A stretch of DNA of 64,000 nt from contig JAJPJX010000186.1 of NCBI GenBank assembly GCA_021324015.1, positions 38,837-102,836 on the forward strand. The letters run 5' to 3'. This document shows positions 33,075 to 42,393 of the stretch, one piece after another. The notes below the pieces were generated by a model. That model worked only from the letters and a program-made list of their open reading frames with translations, was not told where the DNA came from and did not search any database. This stretch comes from Solibacteraceae bacterium (lineage in GTDB: Bacteria > Acidobacteriota > Terriglobia > Bryobacterales > Bryobacteraceae). The number at the start of each line of letters is the position of its first letter. Within the stretch, counting starts at the first letter, position 1. The position numbers and the translations under genes were made by a program.

Positions 33075-35240
33075 TTATTCCTTAGGCTCGCGGATCTCGC
33101 GGAACTGGTCTGCGTTCAGGTCTTCCACGCGCTGCCGGGCGCCGGACGGCCATTCGACCTCGATCACTTGCACCTTGGTTTCGCGTCCGAGGCCGAAATG
33201 CACCAGCCGGTCGCTCGAGCAGGCGTAGCCGACCGCCGTGGTGACCCGATTCCACTGCTCGCCTGCTGCCGTCACCAGGTGCAGACGGGTCCCGATGCCG
33301 TCGCGGTTGCTGCGCGTGCCCACCAGACGCAATTCCAGCCAGTGTCCCGCCCCGGGGGTCACATTCCGGAGTACGATGGGCGCTTCATTGAGCCGCGTCA
33401 CGACCACGTCCATGCGGCCATCGCGGTTGAAATCGCCAAAGGCCGCGCCGCGGTGCAGCGCCTCGCCGGGAAGTAACTGGGGCTCGAAGGTGCCGTCGCC
33501 GCGATTCAGGAACACTGCGTTCGGCTGCCTGGACTTGCGATTGGAGGTCATCTCCGCGTTATCCATCACGTTGCCGTTGGCCGAGAACAGATCCTTGAAA
33601 CCATCGTTGTTGAAATCGAACATCCCGTTGCCCCAGCCGCTCCAGGGCAGGCTGCCGGTGGCCATGCGGCTGGTCGCGGTCACGTCCACGAAGCGACCCC
33701 CGACGTTGCGGAACAGCGGGAAGGTCTCGTTGGTCAGCGCGGTCAGATACAGATCCTCGCGGCCGTCGTTGTCGTAGTCTCGCAAATCGGCGCCCATCGC
33801 GGAGATCGGCTGGCCATCGACGTTATATGCCACGCCGGCGGCCAGGGCGACTTCGCGGAACCGCCCGCCTCCCTCGTTGTGAAACAGGAAATTCGGCACC
33901 AAGTCGTTGCCGACGAACACGTCCAGCCGCCCGTCGCCGTCGTAGTCCCCAAAGGCCATGCCCATCCCCTTTCCCGGATGCGCGGCGATGCCGGATTCCA
34001 CCGAGACGTCGCGAAACCGGCCGTCGCCCTCGTTGCGGTAAAGCGCGTTCGGCAGGGGCTGGTAAAGGTTGGGATTGCAGTACGTCCGGAATCCCTGCTG
34101 CGGCGCGCCGCAGTAAAGTTCGCGGGCCGGATCCCACACCACGTAGCGCACCACGAACAGGTCCAGGCGGCCGTCGTTATCATAATCGAACCAGCCCGCC
34201 CCCACCGTCCAGCCGCTGTCGCCGGCCAGGCCCGCGCGCCCGGTGACATCCTCGAAGGTGCCGTCGCCGCGATTGTGGTACAGCGTGTTGCCGCGCACGC
34301 CGGTCACAAACAGGTCCACATAGCCATCGTTGTCGTAGTCGGCGGCTGCCACACCCATCGAATAACCTGTGCCCGCAACACCAGCTTGCGCGGTGACATC
34401 GCGGAATGTGCCGTCGTGGTTGTTGCGAAACAGGCGGTTGAAGTACGAGGCATCGGTCTTCCGCAGGGAGGGGATGGGCGCGCCATTGGCCACGAAGATA
34501 TCCGGCCAGCCGTCGTTATCGTAATCCAGCACCGCCACGCCCGCGATCATGGTCTCGACCAGGTGCTTTTCTCCGGTGGCGCCGTTGCGCACGATCATGT
34601 CCAACTGAGTGGATTCGAAGCGCACCGGCGTCACCGCGCCTGCGGCGCGCGCAGCCGGCGCATTGGCCAACTCGCGGGTGACCCGCTCGATCTCCTCGGT
34701 GGCGCCGGCGCGCCGCAATATCGCCAGGCTCTCCGCGCCGCGCCCCTGCTTGAAGAGGAACAGCCCGTAATCGGTCAGGATCTGCTTGTCCCCGGACGAG
34801 ATGGCCTCCCGGTAGTATTTCTCGGCTGCGGCAGCGTCCCCTACCGCTTCCATGTCGAGCGCCAGGCCCCCCAGCGGACGCGCCCGGTCCGAAGTGTTGG
34901 CCAGGGCCGTCTCGTAGGCCTTGCGGGAGTCCTGGTAACGGTTCAGGTAATAGTAGGCGCGGCCCAGGTAGTAACAGGCGTTCTCTTCCCGTGGGTCCAG
35001 CGCGCAGGCGTGCCGGAACGGCTCTTCGGCCTTGCGGTACTGCTCCTGCGCGGCGTACACCATGCCCAGGAGTTTCCAGCACATGGCGCTGCGCGGGCGT
35101 TCCCGCACGGCCTCCAGAAAAGCCTGCTCGGCGGCCGCGAAATCGCGATTGCGGAAGGCCGCCAGCCCCCGCTCCACCGGCGTCGTGCCGGCGGGCGCCG
35201 CCAAAGAGAGCCACACCAGAAGCGCGATCCACACCGCCAC
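33075..35240 (-). CDS. TPR + FG-GAP + ASPIC/UnbV secreted protein
   Basis: Exported protein of about 721 residues. The start is a GTG at 35240, giving a short signal peptide (VAVWIALLVWLSLAAPAG). Upstream frame extension to 36704 is antisense to the oxidoreductase gene. Residues about 25-190 are TPR repeats (for example FAAAEQAFLEAVRERPRS). From about 215 to 610 there are seven or so FG-GAP repeats, including AVLDYDNDGWPDIFVANG and AFGDYDGDGRLDVFVGND, with calcium-binding D-x-D-x-D loops. The last 100 residues form the ASPIC/UnbV domain (GTRLHLVTAAGEQW to VEVEWPSGARQRV). Such proteins are frequent in Acidobacteria; function is unproven. Confidence 0.85.
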   Translation of the reverse strand: MAVWIALLVWLSLAAPAGTTPVERGLAAFRNRDFAAAEQAFLEAVRERPRSAMCWKLLGMVYAAQEQYRKAEEPFRHACALDPREENACYYLGRAYYYLNRYQDSRKAYETALANTSDRARPLGGLALDMEAVGDAAAAEKYYREAISSGDKQILTDYGLFLFKQGRGAESLAILRRAGATEEIERVTRELANAPAARAAGAVTPVRFESTQLDMIVRNGATGEKHLVETMIAGVAVLDYDNDGWPDIFVANGAPIPSLRKTDASYFNRLFRNNHDGTFRDVTAQAGVAGTGYSMGVAAADYDNDGYVDLFVTGVRGNTLYHNRGDGTFEDVTGRAGLAGDSGWTVGAGWFDYDNDGRLDLFVVRYVVWDPARELYCGAPQQGFRTYCNPNLYQPLPNALYRNEGDGRFRDVSVESGIAAHPGKGMGMAFGDYDGDGRLDVFVGNDLVPNFLFHNEGGGRFREVALAAGVAYNVDGQPISAMGADLRDYDNDGREDLYLTALTNETFPLFRNVGGRFVDVTATSRMATGSLPWSGWGNGMFDFNNDGFKDLFSANGNVMDNAEMTSNRKSRQPNAVFLNRGDGTFEPQLLPGEALHRGAAFGDFNRDGRMDVVVTRLNEAPIVLRNVTPGAGHWLELRLVGTRSNRDGIGTRLHLVTAAGEQWNRVTTAVGYACSSDRLVHFGLGRETKVQVIEVEWPSGARQRVEDLNADQFREIREPKE

Positions 35241-35339
35241 ATTTGCAGCTTGCCATAGCCCACGGGGGAAAGCTACTTGCCGGAGTCCGCACCACGGGCC
35301 GCGGCAAAGAAGATACAGTATAGGAGAAAGGCAGTTCGG

Positions 35340-36680
35340 ATGAGCAGCACCAGAAGGCATTTCCTCCAGGCCGGCACGGCCGCAGGCCTCGCCACATCGG
35401 CCCTCGCCGCGCAGGAGAAAAAGATCTCTGCCAACGACCGTATCCGTGTGGCCACCATCGGATTGGGAGGCATGGGCACCGAAGATACACATTCCTCCCT
35501 GGCCGTGCCAGGAGTGGAATTGGCGGCGGTGGCCGACGTCTACCAGGGCCGGCTGATCCGCGCCCGGGAAGTCTTCGGCAGCCAGGTCTTTACCACGCGC
35601 GATTACCGCGAGGTGCTGGCGCGGCCGGATATCGATGCGGTCATCATCGCCACACCGGACCACTGGCATTCGAAGATCTCCATCGATGCCATGCACGCCG
35701 GTAAAGACGTGTACTGCGAAAAGCCCATGGTGCAGCGCCTCGAGGATGGCATGGCGGTCGTGGAGGCGCAGCGAAAAACCGGGCGCATCATGCAGGTAGG
35801 CAGCCAGAGGGTCAGCTCCATCGTCTACCAGAAAGCTCAGGAACTGCTCCAGGCCGGGGCAATCGGTGAACTCAACATGGTGGAGGCGTGGTGGGACCGT
35901 AATTCCGCCATCGGCGCCTGGCAGTATTCGATTCCGCCGGACGCCACCCCGGAAAACATCGACTGGGACCGCTTTCTGGGCCGCGCCCCCAAAGTGCCCT
36001 TCGAGCCGGTCCGCCTGTTCCGCTGGCGAAACTACCGCGACTACGGCACCGGCGTGGCCGGCGACCTGTTCGTGCACCTGTTCTCCGGGATGCACTTCGT
36101 GACCGGCGCCATCGGGCCCACGCGCGTGTTCGCCACCGGCGGGCTGCGCTTCTGGAAGGACGGCCGGGACGTGCCCGACGTGCTGCTGGGCCTCTACGAC
36201 TACCCCCGGACCGAGCGGCATCCGGCCTTCAACCTGGCGTTGCGTGTCAACTTTGTGGACGGGGCCGGGGAAAGTTCCGGGTTCCGTTTCGTGGGTTCGG
36301 AAGGCATCCTCACCATCGGCAACGGGGTCACCGTCTCCAAAACGCCGCGCGCGACCGAGCCGGGCTACACCATCGAGACTTTTCCCAAAGCCGTGCAGGA
36401 ACAGTTCCTGGCCGAGTACCGCAAGAAGTATCCGCCCCAGCCTGCCAATGCGGACGCCATTCGCCCCCAGTCGGAGGAGAAATACCTGCCGCCGCGTGGT
36501 TACAGCGATCACCGGGATCATCACCGCCGCTTCATCGAAGCCGTTCGCAGCCGCAAGCCCGTGGTCGAAGATCCGGTCTTCGGCTTCCGCGCGGCGGGTC
36601 CGGCGCTGCTCTCCAACGCCAGCTACTTCGAGCAGCGCGTCTGCACGTGGGATCCGGAACGTATGACCCGGAATTCCTAG
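35340..36680 (+). CDS. Gfo/Idh/MocA-family oxidoreductase with Tat signal
   Basis: NAD(P)-dependent oxidoreductase of 446 residues, exported by the Tat system. It begins [16 protein letters not shown], a twin-arginine signal, which also fixes the ATG at 35340. The Rossmann motif is [13 protein letters not shown] (about 40-52), and the family signature near the catalytic lysine is [10 protein letters not shown] (about 121-130). The C-terminal substrate domain is typical of secreted acidobacterial and planctomycetal sugar-dehydrogenase-like enzymes ([17 protein letters not shown]). The substrate is unknown. It is followed four bases later by an uncharacterised secreted protein on the same strand. 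TatA/B and TatC are encoded at 58-59.8 kb. Confidence 0.9.
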   Translation: MSSTRRHFLQAGTAAGLATSALAAQEKKISANDRIRVATIGLGGMGTEDTHSSLAVPGVELAAVADVYQGRLIRAREVFGSQVFTTRDYREVLARPDIDAVIIATPDHWHSKISIDAMHAGKDVYCEKPMVQRLEDGMAVVEAQRKTGRIMQVGSQRVSSIVYQKAQELLQAGAIGELNMVEAWWDRNSAIGAWQYSIPPDATPENIDWDRFLGRAPKVPFEPVRLFRWRNYRDYGTGVAGDLFVHLFSGMHFVTGAIGPTRVFATGGLRFWKDGRDVPDVLLGLYDYPRTERHPAFNLALRVNFVDGAGESSGFRFVGSEGILTIGNGVTVSKTPRATEPGYTIETFPKAVQEQFLAEYRKKYPPQPANADAIRPQSEEKYLPPRGYSDHRDHHRRFIEAVRSRKPVVEDPVFGFRAAGPALLSNASYFEQRVCTWDPERMTRNS

Positions 36681-36684
36681 CAGG

Positions 36685-38202
36685 ATGCGCATGCGGATCC
36701 GCACCAGCGGCGGGGGCGCCCTCGCCTGCCCGGTGATCCTCTGGATGGCGGCCGCCGGGGTTGCCTGGGGCGGCGGGCGTCCCCCGGAAATCCAGTCTCT
36801 GGCGGATCAGGCGAGATCGGTGCCCCCGGAATTTGCCGCCGAAGCCCTGTTGCGGCTGGCTGCTTCTGACAAGGTGACCGACCGCCAATGGAAGCACGAA
36901 CTGCTGGAAGAAGCCTTCCGGCAGGGCGGGCTGTCCCAGCAGCCCTGGAAACGCGTGGCCGTCAATCCGCGCCGCGACCCCTCCGCCGCCTTCCAGAGCA
37001 AGGCGTTCGCCCAGAATCTGGACGCAGATTCCCTCCAGTGCCGCGCGGTGAAGGCCCTACTGCCACTCGACAAAAAGAAGGCGCGCGAGCTATTCGCGGA
37101 GATCCCTGCTCCGCAGTTCGACCCTCTGACCTGCTCCGACACCTTGGTTTACGACGTTTCGCTCTACTACGAGACCTTGGCCGAGGTGGCCAACACGGCC
37201 TTTACGCCGAAAGAAATCGCCGACGATGAGCCCTTCAAGCTGGTGGAGCGCTCGCTCCGGATCTTCTCGCCCGTCCAGGTGGGGCCGGTCGCAAACCTGC
37301 TGGCTGTGCTGGTTCTGAAGCCGGATCAACGCGACACCTTGCTGGCCACCTTCAGCGGCGCGCTCGCGCAGGTCAGCGGCGATCCGCGCTCCTTCGCCGC
37401 CGTTGCAGCCCGCACATACGCGCTCGGGGCCCGGATCGGCAAATTGGCGGCCGCCGTCCGCGCGCAGCAGTCCGGCACGTATTCCCTGATCGAGTCCTAC
37501 CGCGCCTTCCTGGTGCGAAACCTGAGCGGCGCCCGCTGTCAGGAGGAGGAACAGGCCGCGGCTTTCTTCGGGCTGCAGCCGGCCCAGCCGCCGCCCCAGG
37601 ATGCCGTGGGCTTCTTCAATGATTCTCTGCGCCAGGAGGCCTTTCCGCCGGGTGCCGAGATTAAAGCCATAGCGCCGGAAGAGATCCAGCCGGCCAAGGT
37701 CGAAGAGCAGCCCGCCCCGACCAACATGTGCCAGGATTCCGGCTGCCGGCAATTGGTATCGCTCTATCGCGCGATGGTCTTCGATTCCAACAACACGCCG
37801 TATCGGCCCGAGGCCAGGGAGACCAGCGAATGGCGCGGCAGGCTGCGGGATTACTTGGCGGCCTTGGCGGACTGGAAAGAAGAAGGCGGCCCCGGCGCCT
37901 ATTTCCGCCAGAAATGTGCCCTCTATAGCGACCTGTTCAACCTGCTGCCCAAGGGGCCCGAGCGCGACGAGGTGATGCGTTCGCTGGTGGCCTTCCTCAA
38001 TCGCAATTCCTACCAGCGGGAACACCGCGCCGAGTGGTTTCTGCCGGTCAACACCCTGATCGGGCGGATCTTCGCCGATCCTTACGGCCTGGCCCAGGCG
38101 ATGAAAGAATTGCGCAACGCCGAGGACAGGGTGATCGCGCTTTTCGCGAACCTGGAACAGGCGGCACCCCGGTCTCCCGCTGCCATTCTCTCCCTGCTGT
38201 AG
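36685..38202 (+). CDS. Uncharacterised secreted protein
   Basis: Protein of 505 residues that I do not recognise. It has a short basic N-terminus followed by a hydrophobic stretch (about 12-28, ending VAWGGG), consistent with a signal peptide. The rest is mostly helical, without repeats that I can define. It has scattered cysteines: LTCSDTL near 150, GARCQEEE near 287, a possible pair in MCQDSGCRQL near 349-356, and KCALYSD near 411. The spacing C-x4-C is suggestive of a disulfide. It starts four bases after the oxidoreductase stop, so they form an operon. Confidence 0.55.
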   Translation: MRMRIRTSGGGALACPVILWMAAAGVAWGGGRPPEIQSLADQARSVPPEFAAEALLRLAASDKVTDRQWKHELLEEAFRQGGLSQQPWKRVAVNPRRDPSAAFQSKAFAQNLDADSLQCRAVKALLPLDKKKARELFAEIPAPQFDPLTCSDTLVYDVSLYYETLAEVANTAFTPKEIADDEPFKLVERSLRIFSPVQVGPVANLLAVLVLKPDQRDTLLATFSGALAQVSGDPRSFAAVAARTYALGARIGKLAAAVRAQQSGTYSLIESYRAFLVRNLSGARCQEEEQAAAFFGLQPAQPPPQDAVGFFNDSLRQEAFPPGAEIKAIAPEEIQPAKVEEQPAPTNMCQDSGCRQLVSLYRAMVFDSNNTPYRPEARETSEWRGRLRDYLAALADWKEEGGPGAYFRQKCALYSDLFNLLPKGPERDEVMRSLVAFLNRNSYQREHRAEWFLPVNTLIGRIFADPYGLAQAMKELRNAEDRVIALFANLEQAAPRSPAAILSLL

Positions 38203-38214
38203 CCCGCGCCAGCC

Positions 38215-39027
38215 TTACAAGACGTCCGCGAAGCCCCGCTTCATATGGCGGAAGAACAGCCCCCCGGCGCAGAACGTGATCACCGCAAACGCGGCCGCCA
38301 CGGCTACATCGTGCCAGCCCGGCAGGCGGTGGGAGAGCAGCAGCAGGCGGTAAGCCCGTACAATGTAGGCCAGGGGATTACCCGCAATCAGGAAACGTAG
38401 CGGAGGCGGAATCTGGCTCTCCGTGATGAAAATCGGCGTCAACCAGAACCAGAAGGTCAGAATAACCGAGAGCACTTGCGCCGTATCCCGCAGGTAGACC
38501 TGCAGCGCCGCCGTGATCCAGCCGATTCCTATGGAGAGCAGGCCGAGCAGGATCATGAAGACGGGCAGCAGAATTAGCCAGAGGCTGATCTGCCGCAACC
38601 GGATGCCCGCTGCGGCGACCACCAGCGCCAAAGCCAGCAGGTGGCTGAGGAGCGAGGAAAGGAAAATGGAGACTGGAACAATCTCCGCGGGAAAGACCGT
38701 CTTGGTGATCAGGCTGGCCTGCTCCAGCAGGCTAGATGCGGAACGCTGCACGGTTTCGCTGAACAGCAGCCAGGGCAGCATGCCGGCGAACAGGTACATG
38801 GGATAATCTTGGGTGACTTCTCCGGGGGACAGCTTGGCGCGCAGGCAGACGCTGAACACGAAGGTCCAGCTCACCAGCAGCACCAGCGGATGGATCACCG
38901 CCCACACCCAGCCCATTACGGAGCCGACAAAGCGCTGCTCGAAATCCCGCCGCACCAGTTGGAACAGCAGACTGCGGCGCTCGACGAGATTGCGGACGAA
39001 CAGACTTCCTGGAATACGCCGGGGCAC
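38215..39027 (-). CDS. ABC-2-type polysaccharide export permease (Wzm-like)
   Basis: Integral membrane protein of 270 residues with six hydrophobic segments. It has the typical N-terminal RRSLLFQLVRRDFEQRFVGSVMGWVWAVIHPL, as in O-antigen/teichoic-acid export permeases (Wzm/TagG/RfbD). It would carry a lipid-linked polysaccharide across the inner membrane together with an ATPase. The start is GTG 39027. No ATPase (Wzt) gene accompanies it in this window, and the next genes upstream and downstream run on the other strand. The partner must be elsewhere if the transporter is active. Confidence 0.85.
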   Translation of the reverse strand: MPRRIPGSLFVRNLVERRSLLFQLVRRDFEQRFVGSVMGWVWAVIHPLVLLVSWTFVFSVCLRAKLSPGEVTQDYPMYLFAGMLPWLLFSETVQRSASSLLEQASLITKTVFPAEIVPVSIFLSSLLSHLLALALVVAAAGIRLRQISLWLILLPVFMILLGLLSIGIGWITAALQVYLRDTAQVLSVILTFWFWLTPIFITESQIPPPLRFLIAGNPLAYIVRAYRLLLLSHRLPGWHDVAVAAAFAVITFCAGGLFFRHMKRGFADVL

Positions 39028-39082
39028 GTGAAATACCTAAACTAGCATTGGTTTCAATCATTTGCAATTGAATCGGTAGGAC

Positions 39083-39110
39083 TTGACACACTTGTGATCA
39101 AACTGATACA
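39083..39110 (+). promoter_or_regulatory. Sigma-70-type promoter for the M23 peptidase gene
   Basis: A perfect -35 TTGACA (39083-39088) is followed after 16 bases by GATACA (39105-39110), a partial -10. The leader would be about 75 bases, ending in a GGAGAAG Shine-Dalgarno sequence before ATG 39190. Confidence 0.55.
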
Positions 39111-39189
39111 GTCACATTTCGCCAATCGAATAGCCCCAACCGGAGAGGAGAATACGGAGCATTTGTCTTCGATCCGGGTGGAGAAGACT

Positions 39190-40077
39190 ATGCAGAAGCA
39201 AGATTACTTTATCGTGGTGTTGGCTCACTCGCTCCACGGCAAATTGCGTCGCATTCAAATCCCTCAAACATTCGTCTACGGTGTTCTTCTCCTGGCGGTG
39301 CTCGGCTGCTTCTCGATTTTCGGTTTTGTTTCCAGCTATGCGCGAATGGCCTGGAAAGTGGCCAACTACAATTCGCTGAGGAAAGAGGCGGACGCCCTGC
39401 GGGTCCGCTACGAAAAGCTGCAAAAGGTGATGAACCAGACCAACGAACAAATGGCCAGCCTGCAGCTTTTCGCCAACGAAGTGTCGGTGGCTTACGGGAT
39501 CAAGCAAAAGTTGGAAGGTCCTCCGGGCATCTCCGCCGAGGGGCGCCTGGTGCCCACGTTCAATGAATCGGTGGAAGAGTACAACTACCTGCGCAGTTTG
39601 TCGTTGCCGGCCTACCAACATAACTACGCCCGTCGCTTCCACACCAACGTGCAGCCCAGCCTCTGGCCGGTGGAAGGCCGGCTTCTGGGACCCTACGGGC
39701 AGCGCACGGATCCATTTTCTGGTGAAGGCGCCTACCACACCGGTGTGGATATTTCCGCGCCCACGGGCACGGTAGTGCGTGCGACTGCGGACGGCATTGT
39801 CGCGCACGCCGACCGCCTCGGCGGGTACGGCCGGCTGGTGGTGATCGACCACGGCAACGGCATTCAGACCTACTACGCGCACCTTTCGCGCTACTTCGTC
39901 GTGCCGGGGCAGGAGATCCGACGAGGGGAACCGGTGGGCGCCGTCGGCAGTTCCGGACGCGTCACCGCTCCGCACCTGCATTATGAAGTTCGAATTGGAG
40001 GCGCACCGGTCAACCCTTACCGCTATCTGGCCAAGGCCGGCATTGTCCAGATGACAAAAAGGGACTTTCCGTTTTAA
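39190..40077 (+). CDS. M23 family metallopeptidase (LytM/peptidoglycan endopeptidase)
   Basis: Membrane-anchored peptidoglycan endopeptidase of 295 residues. I start it at ATG 39190 (MQKQDYFIVVLAH), preceded by GGAGAAG; the longer frame from 39094 begins inside the promoter. One transmembrane helix lies at about 28-50 (VYGVLLLAVLGCFSIFGFV), then a short coiled coil (about 60-110), then the M23 domain. Zinc ligands are seen in YHTGVDISAP (H and D) and HLHYEV, with GNGIQTYYAHLS between them. It is complete and probably active, cutting peptide cross-links in the periplasm. It is followed by a DUF3500 gene on the same strand. Confidence 0.9.
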   Translation: MQKQDYFIVVLAHSLHGKLRRIQIPQTFVYGVLLLAVLGCFSIFGFVSSYARMAWKVANYNSLRKEADALRVRYEKLQKVMNQTNEQMASLQLFANEVSVAYGIKQKLEGPPGISAEGRLVPTFNESVEEYNYLRSLSLPAYQHNYARRFHTNVQPSLWPVEGRLLGPYGQRTDPFSGEGAYHTGVDISAPTGTVVRATADGIVAHADRLGGYGRLVVIDHGNGIQTYYAHLSRYFVVPGQEIRRGEPVGAVGSSGRVTAPHLHYEVRIGGAPVNPYRYLAKAGIVQMTKRDFPF

Positions 40078-40158
40078 ACTAGTCCGCGAACGAGCGCGCA
40101 GGCATTCTATCCGCGCTGACGAGATCACCACTGAGAACTCAGGAGGAGGGGGCTGGGT

Positions 40159-41187
40159 ATGAAACACGCATGGCCGCGTCTGGGCGCGGTTGCAGCAGGG
40201 GTTCTCTTGCTCACATCAGCTTACCATCGCACCAATTCCGCTTCGGTCATGTCCGAAGCGGCAAACCGTTTTCTGGCGTCGCTCACTCCGGAGCAGCGGG
40301 CCAAAGCTACCTTTCAGTTTGCCGACGATGAGCGGCTCAACTGGCACTTCATTCCGCGCGTGCGCAAGGGGCTGCCGATCCGCGAGATGACGCCGCCGCA
40401 AAAGCACCTGGCCGAGGCCCTGCTGAGCGCGGGCTTGAGCCAGCAGGGTTACATCAAGGCCGTCACCATCATGAGCCTGGAAGACATCCTGAAGGTGATG
40501 GAGCAGGGCAAGGGGCCGGAACGTGATCCGGACAAGTATTATTTCTCGATATTCGGAACTCCGTCGCCCGACGGAACCTGGGGCTACCGCGTGGAGGGTC
40601 ACCACATCTCGCAGAACTACACTGTGGTGAACGGCAAGCTGGCAGGTTCGCCGAGCTTCTTTGGCGCCAACCCAGCCGAGGTCAAGGAGGGGCCCCGCAA
40701 GGGCCTGCGCACGCTGGCGGCGGAAGAAGACCTGGGCCGCAGCCTGATCAAGTCCCTGGAACCGGAGCAGCAGAAGGTGGCGATCGTCGATCCCACCGCC
40801 TACAAAGAAATTCTCACTGCGGCCAGCCGCAAGGCGGCGCTGGAGGGGCAGCCCAGCGGCATCGCGGCCTCCAAGCTGAAGCCCAGGCAATTCGAGTTGT
40901 TGATGGCCCTGCTCGAGGAATACGCGCGCAATATGCCGCCGCAGATCGAAGACGCGCGCGAAGAACAGATTCACAAGGCCGGCAAGAACATCTACTTCGC
41001 CTGGGCGGGCGGCGTAGAACCAGGCCAGCCGCATTATTACCGGGTGCAGTCTCCAAGCTTCCTGATCGAGTACGACGACACGCAGAACAACGCCAATCAC
41101 ATTCACTCCGTCTGGCGCGACTATAACGGCGATTTCGGTCTGGACCTGCTCAAGATGCATTACCAGGCCAGCCACTCGGGCCAGTAA
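40159..41187 (+). CDS. DUF3500 family secreted protein
   Basis: Exported protein of 342 residues of the DUF3500 family. It has a signal peptide (about 1-28) and the family-typical sequences FQFADDERLNWHFIPR (about 52-67), YYFSIFGTPSPDGTWGYRVEGHH (about 127-149) and, at the C-terminus, YDDTQNNANHIHSVWRDYNGDFG. The family's function is undescribed; the histidines and acidic residues near the C-terminus would suit a metal site, but that is a guess. A strong AGGAGGAGGG ribosome-binding site precedes the ATG. Probably transcribed with the M23 gene, 81 bases upstream. Confidence 0.85.
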   Translation: MKHAWPRLGAVAAGVLLLTSAYHRTNSASVMSEAANRFLASLTPEQRAKATFQFADDERLNWHFIPRVRKGLPIREMTPPQKHLAEALLSAGLSQQGYIKAVTIMSLEDILKVMEQGKGPERDPDKYYFSIFGTPSPDGTWGYRVEGHHISQNYTVVNGKLAGSPSFFGANPAEVKEGPRKGLRTLAAEEDLGRSLIKSLEPEQQKVAIVDPTAYKEILTAASRKAALEGQPSGIAASKLKPRQFELLMALLEEYARNMPPQIEDAREEQIHKAGKNIYFAWAGGVEPGQPHYYRVQSPSFLIEYDDTQNNANHIHSVWRDYNGDFGLDLLKMHYQASHSGQ

Positions 41188-41250
41188 GTCGCCTCCGGAC
41201 GGCCAGGGCCGCCGCAAAGCCGCGCGGCCCGTCCTGGTTTCCCGTTCTGC

Positions 41251-41256
41251 TACCAT
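41251..41256 (+). promoter_or_regulatory. Extended -10 box next to the start of the propeller gene
   Basis: TGC TACCAT ends six bases before ATG 41263, the same spacing as at nuoA, again with no Shine-Dalgarno sequence between. The hexamer is a weaker match than the others. Confidence 0.35.
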
Positions 41257-41262
41257 CGAGGC

Positions 41263-42378
41263 ATGAGGGCTCCTGCGCGCGGCCGGACGCGCCGATCCTT
41301 CCTGCTCTCCGGCCTGTCGGCCTCCTGGCTGTCTGCGCAGAGGGAGAAGCTACCGGTAGTTCCAACGGAACGCACGCGCTATTCGGACCCCACCACGGAG
41401 TTCGAAGTTGAGCGTCTCACCGACCCTGCGCACGCCTGCAACCTGCCCGCTTACTACGGCCGCGTTATTTCCCGCCGCAATTCGTTTCTGTTGTATTGGA
41501 GCGACCGCACCGGTTCGCGGCAGGCGTTTCACATGGATGCGAAATCCGGCGAATCGCGGCAGTTGACGGAGGCCGAGGCACTCGACGGTTCGTCCCTGAG
41601 CCTGCTTCCGGACGAGCGCGGGTTCTGCTATTTCGACGGGCCTTCGCTGCACGTGCAGAACCTGACCCACCCTCGCCAACGGCAGATTTATCAGGTTCCG
41701 GAGGGCTGGGAGCGCTCCCCGGGAAGCAGCATCACCAGTGATGGCCTGTACGCCCTGTTCGCCGAAGGGCGGCAGGGCCGTTCCCGGCTCCGCGCCATCA
41801 GCCTGCGCAACGGCGCCGCCCGAACCGTGCTGGAAGTGGACGGGGCCATCGAACATCCTTTGGAGAGGCCGCGTCGAGCCCAGGTCCTCTACCGCCAGGG
41901 GGAACAGGCGTTGTGGGTGGTCAACCAGGATGGCCGGCAAAACCGGAAGCTACACACGCCCGATGGGCGTATCGGACCCGCCAACTGGTCTCCCGACGGC
42001 CGTTCCCTCCTTTACCTGCTGTTTCCGGCCGATCCCTCCCAATTGCACGCCATCCGGGAAGCCTTCCCCGACCAGAACACGGACCGGATGGTCTCCAAGA
42101 CGAGCCAGTTCGCGCACTTCGGATTCAACAGCAACACTTCGGTTTTTGTAGGAGCCAGCCAGAACCGCGCCTCGCCTACGATTCTCCTGCTGGTGCGCGT
42201 CGCCCGCCGCGAACTCACGCTCTGCGAGCACCGAGCCAGCAATCCGGCCATGGTGGCTCCGCGTTTCTCGCCGGATAGCCAGAAGATCTACTTCCAGAGC
42301 GATAGGGATGGAAGGCCGGCCATTTATCGCGTGCCGGTGGAGAAATTGGTGGAGCGGACGGACCCGGAGACGAGTTGA
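41263..42378 (+). CDS. Tat-exported beta-propeller protein (oligogalacturonate-lyase/TolB-like)
   Basis: Protein of 371 residues. The N-terminus GRTRRSFLLSGLSASWLSA is a twin-arginine signal. The body is a seven-bladed propeller of PD40/TolB-like blades (LTEAEALDGSSLSLLPDERG, ANWSPDGRSLLYLLF, APRFSPDSQKIYFQSDRDG). The opening EFEVERLTDPAHACNLPAYYGR and the HxxN-type residues are like the oligogalacturonate lyase (PL22) family, which cleaves short pectin fragments. I cannot confirm the manganese-binding histidines from sequence reading, so a non-enzymatic propeller is the alternative. It probably has its own leaderless promoter. Confidence 0.7.
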   Translation: MRAPARGRTRRSFLLSGLSASWLSAQREKLPVVPTERTRYSDPTTEFEVERLTDPAHACNLPAYYGRVISRRNSFLLYWSDRTGSRQAFHMDAKSGESRQLTEAEALDGSSLSLLPDERGFCYFDGPSLHVQNLTHPRQRQIYQVPEGWERSPGSSITSDGLYALFAEGRQGRSRLRAISLRNGAARTVLEVDGAIEHPLERPRRAQVLYRQGEQALWVVNQDGRQNRKLHTPDGRIGPANWSPDGRSLLYLLFPADPSQLHAIREAFPDQNTDRMVSKTSQFAHFGFNSNTSVFVGASQNRASPTILLLVRVARRELTLCEHRASNPAMVAPRFSPDSQKIYFQSDRDGRPAIYRVPVEKLVERTDPETS

Positions 42379-42393
42379 TCTCCGCCACGGCTC

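Noticed and set aside
35241..36704. Minus-strand extension of the ASPIC/UnbV frame to 1209 residues
   Set aside because: The extra 488 codons are antisense to the clearly real Gfo/Idh/MocA gene. A GTG at 35240 gives a good signal peptide.
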